Source: an uncultured Slackia sp.
GTDB taxonomy: Bacteria > Actinomycetota > Coriobacteriia > Coriobacteriales > Eggerthellaceae
Reading direction: 5' to 3'
Length of the DNA stretch: 23,835 bases
NCBI GenBank assembly: GCA_900553775.1
Contig: USEZ01000016.1
Coordinates: 1-23,835 of the forward strand
How positions within the stretch are numbered: the first letter of the stretch is position 1; each line of letters opens with the position of its first letter. This document shows positions 1 through 6,557 of the stretch, in pieces. Position numbers and translations under genes: made by a program. The notes below the pieces were generated by a model. That model ran no database searches. It was not told the DNA's origin and saw only the letters and a list, made by a program, of their open reading frames with translations.

Positions 1-1
1 A

Positions 2-1285
2 TGCGTCAAGGAAGACATCCTGGCGCTTATGGACGATGCCCGCCTGCGCCGTTTGCGCGCAGCGGCCGACAGCGGCCTTCTGCTCTACGACGACCTCGAC
101 GATTACGAGCTTCCCGACGGCTACGGCAAAAAAGACGTATGGAAGCTTCTGACGGCCATCCGCAAACAGGCCGCCGTCTTCATGCCCGACGAGCCGTATC
201 GCAAGGCCGATTGCTGGTTCGTCACCACCACGGCGCTCGCGTTCGATTCGAAGATGATCGAAATACGCTGCAAAACGGGCTATCCCCTCGAGCGCGACAT
301 CGAGATGCTCAAAGGCTCGCCGTTTCTGACGAAGTCGATCGAGCGCACGCTCGCCCGAGCTCTTGAAGCGGAAGGGGCCGACGTTTCGGACGGGCGCATT
401 CACGACATCTTCGCCGCACGGCGCACGCCCCGCACGCCCCTCGACCGCGTTATTGGAAACTATATCGAGATAAGCAGGGAGGCGGATTCGCTCGGCGTAC
501 GAGAAATAACGCACGGGCTGATCGAGACTTTGTACTATCGTCTGGTCGACGGTGTCGACATCAGCCTTCTTCCTCGACGTGAGAAGCTCTGCCCCATCGA
601 CGATCGCATATCCCCGCCCGATAGCAAGGCTTGCTTGGATGCGATCTGTCATCTTGCGCAGCTCGAAGAGGGCGAAGAACGTCGCTTCGGGCCCATCCAG
701 CGCATCATCAACATCACGTGGTACTTCTGGAACTTCGAGGTGTTTCCGTGCCTCAATTCGCTGGTGGGCGTCCTGCTGCGCAACGTGCTTGCGGCGAAGT
801 GGGGCTTTCCCGTGCTCAGCTGGGTTCCCGTGGGCTATTACCCGTTCGGCAGCCTCAATACGCCCTTGATGAAGTCGGTGTTCGAGAGCTGGTCGGTAGA
901 CCGCGGGTTCGGATTCGACTTCACGTCGTATTTCTTCATGTACACGAAGTTCTATCTGAACGAAATCGACCGGCTCGAAGAGACGATCGACGGTCTGAAG
1001 CGCCTGAACGACCGTATCGGCACCATGTTCGATTTCCCTATGAACGATCGCCAGAAATCGATCATCTCGGCATTATGCAAAGAACCCGATGCCGCTCTGC
1101 GCATCGGCCCTCATCAAAGGACGTTCGACGTCGCCTATGCCACCGCGCGCGCCGACTTTCTCGAATTGGAGCGACGCGGCTGCCTCGTGCGCGAGCACGA
1201 GGGGAGGGCGTTCGTGTTCAAGGCATGCCCCGCTTTACGCAAGCGCGTAATGAGCTTGGGCGATGCTGCGACGGGTGTGCTCTAG
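2..1285 (+). CDS. Fic-like protein with C-terminal winged helix, Fic motif apparently lost (5' end possibly outside window)
   Basis: No confident family match. The frame is open to the window edge at base 2. The first ATG is at base 29 (418 residues from there) and has no well-placed ribosome binding site, so the true start may lie upstream. Numbering from that ATG, residues 225-330 are helical and aromatic, with the layout of a Fic core: a helix ending in a short motif, then a leucine-rich helix and a GFPV turn. The Fic signature HPFxxGNGR is absent; FPCLNS at 239-244 stands roughly in its place, so AMP transfer is not expected. Residues about 335-405 look like the winged helix that often ends Fic proteins: NDRQKSIISAL, then a hydrophobic recognition segment and RGCLVREHEGRAFVF. 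A regulatory or toxin-remnant role is possible. The Fic relationship is inference and could be wrong; an unrelated DNA-binding protein is the main alternative. Confidence 0.6.
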   Translation, partial: CVKEDILALMDDARLRRLRAAADSGLLLYDDLDDYELPDGYGKKDVWKLLTAIRKQAAVFMPDEPYRKADCWFVTTTALAFDSKMIEIRCKTGYPLERDIEMLKGSPFLTKSIERTLARALEAEGADVSDGRIHDIFAARRTPRTPLDRVIGNYIEISREADSLGVREITHGLIETLYYRLVDGVDISLLPRREKLCPIDDRISPPDSKACLDAICHLAQLEEGEERRFGPIQRIINITWYFWNFEVFPCLNSLVGVLLRNVLAAKWGFPVLSWVPVGYYPFGSLNTPLMKSVFESWSVDRGFGFDFTSYFFMYTKFYLNEIDRLEETIDGLKRLNDRIGTMFDFPMNDRQKSIISALCKEPDAALRIGPHQRTFDVAYATARADFLELERRGCLVREHEGRAFVFKACPALRKRVMSLGDAATGVL

Positions 1286-1343
1286 CCCGCGGGTCGGGCG
1301 ATTTTAGGCCTTTTCGTCGAATACGGGTTTCGTTTGTTTCGGA

Positions 1344-1363
1344 CGCGCTTGAATGAAAGCGCG
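1344..1363 (+). terminator. Hairpin after the Fic-like gene, weak terminator candidate
   Basis: CGCGCTT (1344-1350) and AAGCGCG (1357-1363) form a 7-bp stem with a six-base loop, 59 bases after the stop codon. No T-run follows directly, so termination here is uncertain. It sits just upstream of the kdp control region. Confidence 0.3.
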
Positions 1364-1369
1364 CGGCGT

Positions 1370-1409
1370 CTTAATGCAATCTTAATGCGTGTGGTCCTTT
1401 TCCTAACAT
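1370..1409 (+). promoter_or_regulatory. Probable KdpE box and kdpFABC promoter
   Basis: CTTAATGC occurs at 1370-1377 and again at 1381-1388, a start-to-start spacing of 11 bases. Such tandem repeats one helical turn apart are the usual target of OmpR/PhoB-family regulators, the family KdpE belongs to. TAACAT at 1404-1409 is a reasonable -10 box at the distance expected when the activator replaces the -35 contact. The next genes downstream are kdpFABC, and kdpE is in the same locus. The rest of the 310-base gap (1286-1595) is a GC-rich leader with the hairpin listed separately. Confidence 0.55.
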
Positions 1410-1444
1410 CGTGTTAATTCGAACTTTCCTATCGTATGCACCGA

Positions 1445-1479
1445 GCCGGCGGCCGGCGTATGCCGCCGCATCCGCCGGC
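1445..1479 (+). other. Nested hairpin in kdpF leader
   Basis: GCCGGCGG (1445-1452) pairs perfectly with CCGCCGGC (1472-1479). Inside it, CGGC (1454-1457) pairs with GCCG (1462-1465) around a GTAT loop. The element lies between the predicted promoter and kdpF, so it would be transcribed. It may only reflect high GC content. I saw no recognisable c-di-AMP or other known riboswitch core. Confidence 0.3.
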
Positions 1480-1595
1480 GTCGCCTCCTTCCCGCGATCG
1501 GGCAGCGTCGCTTGCGCGTCGCAGGCTTTCGCGCGATTCGAGGCAGGCTTCGGTGCGGCTGCGGCCGCTTTCGACGAAAGGAACGGAAAACACCC

Positions 1596-1688
1596 ATGGA
1601 TGTCGTGACGGGATGCGTCGGCGCAGTAGGCGCGATCGCGACCCTCTACCTGTTCTACGTGCTGCTGCAGGGAGGGGATGAAAGGTGA
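1596..1688 (+). CDS. kdpF: KdpF, small membrane subunit of the potassium pump
   Basis: This 30-residue protein is mostly one hydrophobic helix (about residues 8-25, ending LYLFYVLLQGG) with a short polar tail, DER. KdpF in other bacteria is about 29 residues, a single membrane helix packed against KdpA that stabilises the KdpFABC complex. The ATG is preceded by GAAAGGA (1576-1582), a long but acceptable spacing. The stop codon overlaps the kdpA start: bases 1685-1688 read GTGA, giving kdpA's GTG and kdpF's TGA, so the two genes are probably translationally coupled. The call rests on size, hydrophobicity and position directly before kdpA, since KdpF sequences are poorly conserved. The gene is short enough to be missed by automatic annotation. 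Confidence 0.8.
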   Translation: MDVVTGCVGAVGAIATLYLFYVLLQGGDER

Positions 1689-3460
1689 TCGATGAAGTCG
1701 CTGAATATGCCCTGTATGTGGCTTTTCTTCTTGCATGCGCGATACCTCTTTCAGGCTACATCAACAAGGTGATGGCGGGTGAGAAAAACCTGCTGAGCTG
1801 CGTGGTCGCGCCCGTCGAGCGCGCCGCGTGCAAGGTCTTAGGCGTCGATCGCTTCGAACAGATGGGCTGGAAGAAATACCTGGCCACGGCGCTGATCTTC
1901 TCCATCGTCTCGTTCGTTGGCCTGATAGCCATCCTCATGCTGCAAGGCGTGCTGCCCTTCAATCCGCAGGGCTTCGCGGGCCTGTCGTGGGATCTGGCGT
2001 TCAACACTGCGGCAAGCTTTGTGAGCAACACGAACTGGCAGTCTTACTCGGGCGAATCCACGCTGAGCTACTTCTCGCAGGCGATCGGATTGACCGTGCA
2101 GAATTTCGTGACGCCCGCCGTGGGCATCGCCGTGCTGTTCGCGCTGTTCCGCGGCCTTGTGGCCGAGGGCGGCGAGGGCCTGGGATCGTTTTGGGTCGAT
2201 GTCGTGCGCGCGGTTCTGGGCATCCTGCTGCCGCTTTCGCTCGTGCTTGCGATCGTGGACGTGGCGCAAGGATCGCCGCAGAACATGTCCGACTATCAGA
2301 CCACCCAGCTCGTCGAACCCGTCGGCGTGACCGACGAGGGCGACATCGTGGCGCCCGACGATTCCGAAGCCGTCGAGGTGGTCGACGAGATGGCCGTGCC
2401 TATGGGGCCGCAGGCAAGCCAGGTGGCCATCAAGCAGCTCGGCACCAACGGCGGCGGCTACAACGGCGTCAATTCCGCCAGCGCGCTTGAAAACCCCACG
2501 CCGCTGACGAATCTTTTGCAGTGCATCAGCCTGCTGCTCATTCCCGTGGCTTTGGTGTTCTCGTTCGGGCGCTTCGTGGGCGACCGTCGTCAGGGCCGCG
2601 CGATTTTCGCCGCCATGTTCGTGATCTTCCTCGTGGCGCTGTTCTCGGTGGCCTTCTTCGAGATGGCCGCCACGCCGCAGCTTGCGCAAAACGGCGCGGT
2701 GTATATGGGGGCCGACGGGCAGTCGGGCGGCAACATGGAAGGCAAGGAGACGCGCTTCGGCGTGACCGATTCGGCCTTGTGGGCGGCGTTTACCACGGCC
2801 GCGTCCAACGGGTCGGTGAACTCCATGCACGATTCGTTCACGCCGCTCGGCGGCATGGTGCCGATGCTGCTCATGCAGCTGGGCGAAATCATCTTCGGCG
2901 GCATCGGGTGCGGCCTGTATTCCATGATCGGCTTCGTCGTGCTGACCGTGTTCATCGCGGGCCTCATGGTGGGACGCACGCCCGAATACCTGGGCAAGAA
3001 GATCGGTCCGAAAGAGATGCGCATGGCGGTGGTGCTTGCCATCTGCACGCCGGTGGTGATTCTGATCGGCGCCGCGGCGATGTGCCTGGACCCGGCTACG
3101 CTTGGCAGCCTCAACAACGAAGGCCCGCACGGCTTTTCCGAGGTCCTCTACGCCGCCACCTCCGCGGGCGGCAACAACGGATCGGCATTCGCTGGCATGA
3201 ACTGCAACACGCCGTTCATCAACACGGTGCTCGGCCTTGAGATGCTTGCGAACCGCTTCGTGCCGATGGCCGCGGCGCTGTGTTTGGCCGGAAGCCTGGC
3301 GACGCGCCAGAAGGTGGCCGCCTCCGCAGGCACGCTTTCCACCTCGAACGGCATGTTCGTGTTCCTGCTGATCTTGATCGTGGTGCTGATCGCCGCATTG
3401 TCGATGTTCCCGGCACTTGCGTTGGGCCCTGTGGCCGAACAGCTCCGGATGATACTGTAG
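1685..3460 (+). CDS. kdpA: KdpA, potassium-binding channel-like subunit of K+-transporting ATPase
   Basis: This 591-residue integral membrane protein carries the selectivity filter of the KdpFABC pump, which brings in potassium when it is scarce. The four filter-loop regions are visible: SNTNWQSYSGES from residue 114, LGTNGGG from 252, SNGSVNSMHDS from 374, and TSAGGNNGSAFAG near 495. It is longer than the E. coli protein (557 residues). Part of the excess is a strongly acidic stretch in residues 205-239, in the external loop just before the second filter. After that filter the sequence reads YNGVNSASALENPT, where E. coli has FFNANSSHPFENPT. GTG at 1685 is chosen for its overlap with kdpF, the strong GGAGGGG upstream (about 1671-1677), and an N-terminus matching the family. 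kdpB follows after 20 bases. Confidence 0.97.
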   Translation: MIDEVAEYALYVAFLLACAIPLSGYINKVMAGEKNLLSCVVAPVERAACKVLGVDRFEQMGWKKYLATALIFSIVSFVGLIAILMLQGVLPFNPQGFAGLSWDLAFNTAASFVSNTNWQSYSGESTLSYFSQAIGLTVQNFVTPAVGIAVLFALFRGLVAEGGEGLGSFWVDVVRAVLGILLPLSLVLAIVDVAQGSPQNMSDYQTTQLVEPVGVTDEGDIVAPDDSEAVEVVDEMAVPMGPQASQVAIKQLGTNGGGYNGVNSASALENPTPLTNLLQCISLLLIPVALVFSFGRFVGDRRQGRAIFAAMFVIFLVALFSVAFFEMAATPQLAQNGAVYMGADGQSGGNMEGKETRFGVTDSALWAAFTTAASNGSVNSMHDSFTPLGGMVPMLLMQLGEIIFGGIGCGLYSMIGFVVLTVFIAGLMVGRTPEYLGKKIGPKEMRMAVVLAICTPVVILIGAAAMCLDPATLGSLNNEGPHGFSEVLYAATSAGGNNGSAFAGMNCNTPFINTVLGLEMLANRFVPMAAALCLAGSLATRQKVAASAGTLSTSNGMFVFLLILIVVLIAALSMFPALALGPVAEQLRMIL

Positions 3461-3480
3461 AAGAAAGGGTGTGAGTCAAG

Positions 3481-5589
3481 GTGCAAACCGAATCGATGGC
3501 GGCCGCCGACTCCCGTGCGCAGGCGATGCGCGCGGTGTCCGAGGCGTTCGCGAAACTCAACCCCCGCGAACAGGCGAAAAACCCCGTCATGCTGATGGTC
3601 TACGTCTCGGCCATCCTGACGACTGTCCTGTTCCTTTTGAGCCTTGTCGGCATCGCCGATTCGCGTCCCGGCTATATCTGCGCGATCGCCGTGGTCTTGT
3701 GGCTGACGGTGCTGTTCGCCAACTTCGCCGAATCGCTGGCCGAAGGCCGCGGCAAAGCCCAGGCCGACAGCCTGCGCGCGGCGAAAAAAGACGTGGTGGC
3801 GCGCAAGCTCAACGATTGCCTGGCGGCGCGCGGCAGCCACGAGGCCGACCCCGCGGCGTTCTACGAGCGCGAATGCACGCAGGTATCTTCCAGCGAACTG
3901 GGCCGCGAAGACGTGGTGTTCGTGCGCGCCGGCGACCAGATCCCCGCCGACGGCGAGGTCATCGTGGGCGCGGCGTCGGTTGACGAGTCGGCCATCACGG
4001 GCGAATCGGCGCCGGTGATCCGCGAGTCGGGCGGCGACCGCTCCGGCGTGACGGGCGGCACCACGGTGCTTTCCGACTGGCTGGTGATCCGCGTGACGCA
4101 GGAGCGCGGCAAGAGCTTTTTGGACCATATGATTTCGATGGTCGAGGCCGCATCGCGTAAGCGCACGCCCAACGAAATCGCCCTGCAGATTCTGCTTGTG
4201 GCGCTGACCATCGTGTTTCTGCTGGTCACGATGTCGTTGTTCACGTTCAGCGGCTTCGGCGCGACGCTTGCCGACATGGGCAACCCCACCACGATCACAA
4301 GCCTGGTGGCGCTGTTCGTCTGCCTGGCGCCCACGACCATCGGCGCGCTGCTTTCGGCCATTGGCATCGCAGGCATGAGCAGGCTCAACCGCGCCAACGT
4401 GCTGGCCATGAGCGGCCGTGCCGTGGAGGCGGCGGGCGATGTCGATATCCTCATGCTGGACAAGACCGGCACCATCACGCTGGGCAACCGTCAGGCGTGC
4501 GCCTTCGTCGCCGTCGACGGCGCAAGCGAGGAAGAGCTCGCCGACGCCGCGCAGCTTGCGAGCCTGACCGACGAGACCCCCGAGGGCCGCTCGATCGTGG
4601 TGCTGGCCAAGGAGCGCTTCGGCATCCGCGGCCGCGATTTGCAGGGCTCGGGCATGCAGAGCATTCCGTTTTCGGCCCAGACGCGTATGAGCGGCGTGAA
4701 TTTCGACGGGCACGAGATTCGCAAGGGCGCCGCCGACGCGGTGTGCGCCTACGTGGAATCCTACGGCGGCAGATACAGCGACGAATGCCGCCGCGCCGTC
4801 GAGGAGATTTCGCGCTCGGGCGGAACGCCTCTGCTCGTGGCGCGCGATCACGTGATCTTGGGCGTGGTGTATCTGAAAGACATCGTGAAGCAGGGCATCA
4901 AGGAGAATTTCGCGAGCCTGCGCAAGATGGGCATCAAGACCATCATGATCACGGGCGACAACCCCATGACCGCCGCCGCGATCGCCGCCGAAGCGGGCGT
5001 GGACGACTTTCTGGCCGAGGCGACGCCCGAAAGCAAGCTCGCTGCCATCAGACAGTACCAGGCCGAGGGCCATATGGTCGCCATGACCGGCGACGGCACC
5101 AACGACGCGCCCGCGCTCGCGCAGGCCGACGTGGCGGTCGCCATGAACTCGGGCACGCAGGCCGCCAAAGAGGCCGGCAACATGGTCGACCTCGATTCGA
5201 ACCCCACCAAGCTCATCGACGTGGTGCGCATCGGCAAGCAGCTGCTCATGACGCGCGGAAGCCTGACCACGTTCTCGATCGCGAACGATCTGGCGAAATA
5301 CTTCGCCATCATTCCCGCGCTGTTCGTGGGGCTCTACCCGCAGCTCGACGCGCTCAATGTCATGCAGCTGGCAAGCCCCGAGTCGGCGATTCTTTCGGCG
5401 ATCGTCTACAATGCGCTGATCATCGTGGTTCTGATTCCGCTGGCCCTCAAAGGCGTGAAATACCGCGAGGTGTCTTCGGGCGAGCTGTTGAGGCACAACC
5501 TGCTGGTGTACGGCCTCGGGGGAATCATCCTGCCGTTCGTTGCGATCAAGGCGATCGACATGCTTCTGGTCGTATGCGGGCTGGCATAG
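3481..5589 (+). CDS. kdpB: KdpB, P-type ATPase catalytic subunit of the potassium pump
   Basis: KdpB hydrolyses ATP to drive potassium uptake through KdpA. All P-type ATPase hallmarks are present in 702 residues. TGES at 173-176 is the actuator-domain loop, whose serine is the inhibitory phosphorylation site in E. coli KdpB. DKTGTIT starts at Asp327, the phosphorylated aspartate. ITGDNPMT lies near 493, and GDGTNDAPAL at 537-546 is the hinge motif. Membrane helices flank these domains (about 35-85, 235-310, and several after 590). The GTG start has GAAAGGG 11 bases upstream (3463-3469), and an in-frame stop at 3472 rules out a longer start. ATG at 3496 is the alternative. The protein is close to the usual length, and no key residue is missing. 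Confidence 0.97.
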   Translation: MQTESMAAADSRAQAMRAVSEAFAKLNPREQAKNPVMLMVYVSAILTTVLFLLSLVGIADSRPGYICAIAVVLWLTVLFANFAESLAEGRGKAQADSLRAAKKDVVARKLNDCLAARGSHEADPAAFYERECTQVSSSELGREDVVFVRAGDQIPADGEVIVGAASVDESAITGESAPVIRESGGDRSGVTGGTTVLSDWLVIRVTQERGKSFLDHMISMVEAASRKRTPNEIALQILLVALTIVFLLVTMSLFTFSGFGATLADMGNPTTITSLVALFVCLAPTTIGALLSAIGIAGMSRLNRANVLAMSGRAVEAAGDVDILMLDKTGTITLGNRQACAFVAVDGASEEELADAAQLASLTDETPEGRSIVVLAKERFGIRGRDLQGSGMQSIPFSAQTRMSGVNFDGHEIRKGAADAVCAYVESYGGRYSDECRRAVEEISRSGGTPLLVARDHVILGVVYLKDIVKQGIKENFASLRKMGIKTIMITGDNPMTAAAIAAEAGVDDFLAEATPESKLAAIRQYQAEGHMVAMTGDGTNDAPALAQADVAVAMNSGTQAAKEAGNMVDLDSNPTKLIDVVRIGKQLLMTRGSLTTFSIANDLAKYFAIIPALFVGLYPQLDALNVMQLASPESAILSAIVYNALIIVVLIPLALKGVKYREVSSGELLRHNLLVYGLGGIILPFVAIKAIDMLLVVCGLA

Positions 5590-5607
5590 GCGAAAGGACG
5601 GATTGAT

Positions 5608-6207
5608 ATGAAAAGCATGGCCAATTGGGCGCGCGGCCTGTTCCTCTCCGCGCTTGCGACGCTCGTGTGCGGCGTGGTTTACACGGCTGCCGTCACCGTT
5701 GTCGCGCAGGTCGCGTTTCCCTACCAGGCGAACGGCAGCTTCGTGGAAGGCTCCGACGGCAATCGCTACAGCATGCTGATCGGGCAGACCTATCGCGACG
5801 ACGACCACATGTGGGGGCGTGCGCAAAGCTACAACGCAGCGACCTTCGAGGATGCCGAGGGTGAGACGCTTCTGTGGGCCGGCCCGTCGAACATCAGCCC
5901 GGCGTCCGAATCGTTCGAAGAGACGGTCGCCGAGCGCGTGGAGGAGGTGCGCGCCGCCCATCCCGAGCGCGGCGATGCGCCCGTTCCAAGCGATCTGGTG
6001 ACGTGCTCGGGTTCGGGCTTCGACCCGCATATCTCTCCTGCGGCTGCCGAATACCAGGTGGAGCGTCTGGCGAAAAACACCGGCAAATCGCAAGACGAGA
6101 TTCGCGCGATCATCGGGCAGTGCACCGAGTATCCGCAGTTCGGCATCCTGGGCGATGCGGCGGTGAACGTGCTGAAGGTCAATCTCATGCTCGACGGGGT
6201 TCTGTAG
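5608..6207 (+). CDS. kdpC: KdpC, accessory subunit of the potassium pump
   Basis: KdpC is a single-pass membrane protein that assists KdpFABC assembly or nucleotide affinity. The 199-residue product has one N-terminal helix (about residues 9-31) and an extracytoplasmic domain with the family motifs: FPYQANGS, GSDGNRYSMLIGQ, LWAGPSNISPAS, PSDLVTCSGSGFDPHISPAAA, and a C-terminal region ending VNVLKVNLMLDGVL. In E. coli the equivalents are ANGSL, GQ, and VPVDLVTASASGLDP. It begins 18 bases after kdpB with GAAAGGA before the ATG, so it belongs to the same operon. A 350-base gap with its own promoter and leader separates it from kdpD. Confidence 0.96.
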   Translation: MKSMANWARGLFLSALATLVCGVVYTAAVTVVAQVAFPYQANGSFVEGSDGNRYSMLIGQTYRDDDHMWGRAQSYNAATFEDAEGETLLWAGPSNISPASESFEETVAERVEEVRAAHPERGDAPVPSDLVTCSGSGFDPHISPAAAEYQVERLAKNTGKSQDEIRAIIGQCTEYPQFGILGDAAVNVLKVNLMLDGVL

Positions 6208-6310
6208 CGCAGGACGGGGTTTTCGACATGGGAAGCCGCCGGGTCGGGGCGGGCCGTCAAGGTCTGCTCCGGTCGGTGGCATCCGGCTTTTCCAATCCGA
6301 TGCCGCATGA

Positions 6311-6340
6311 TTGCCAGAAAATCGGCGGTAACGGTACAAT
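6311..6340 (+). promoter_or_regulatory. Probable promoter for kdpDE
   Basis: TTGCCA (6311-6316), an 18-base spacer and TACAAT (6335-6340) form the best sigma-70-type promoter in the window. It lies 104 bases after the kdpC stop codon and about 220 bases before the kdpD start. This suggests that the sensor/regulator pair is made independently of the kdpFABC operon, so some KdpDE would exist before induction. Transcription would start near 6347, inside the left arm of the inverted repeat described next. Confidence 0.6.
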
Positions 6341-6540
6341 TTTTTCGATTCTCCATCGACGAAGGCCGCATCACAGGGCGTTTTGGCCTTCCGTTCGAAT
6401 CGCGTCCAGGCATTTCAATGCGAACCGCCGCGACGATTCTTCGATTCGCGCGCGCTTGCGATGGAGAATCGAAAAAAATGTGCACGAAGGGGCTTTTCCG
6501 CGACGGGTCGATGCTCGGCGCGGCCCCTTTGTTCGTTTTC
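6340..6540 (+). ncRNA. Candidate structured leader RNA upstream of kdpD (three-way junction plus hairpin)
   Basis: Bases 6340-6358 and 6459-6477 are a perfect 19-bp inverted repeat; about 13 bp of it would be transcribed from the predicted promoter. Between the arms are two further helices: GAAGGCC/GGCCTTC (6361-6367 with 6385-6391) and CGAATCG/CGATTCG (6396-6402 with 6442-6448). Together they give a three-way junction. Downstream, AAGGGGC (6487-6493) pairs with GCCCCTT (6523-6529), followed by a T-rich TGTTCGTTTT, an attenuator-like arrangement just before kdpD. No known riboswitch core was recognised. A regulatory role is inference; the alternative is a small transposon relic (MITE). This entry, the promoter above and a bulged hairpin at 6278-6304 account for the 6208-6557 gap. 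Confidence 0.45.
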
Positions 6541-6557
6541 AGTGGAAGCGAGGGCTT

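Noticed and set aside
1421..1595. c-di-AMP riboswitch before kdpFABC
   Set aside because: Potassium genes are known targets of that RNA class, but I could not find its conserved core here, only GC hairpins.
3148..6339. Minus-strand open frame of 1063 codons
   Set aside because: It lies antisense to kdpA, kdpB and kdpC, whose protein families are certain. Its product is rich in His, Arg and Ala, typical of the shadow frame of a GC-rich gene.
6340..6477. 19-bp inverted repeat as a kdpC terminator
   Set aside because: The right arm ends in A residues rather than T, and the loop is 100 bases, so it does not fit an intrinsic terminator for the plus strand.
5874..6557. Upstream extension of kdpD in the same frame
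   Set aside because: It overlaps kdpC and the promoter/leader region, and its composition is unlike KdpD. The family's N-terminus begins at about 6558.
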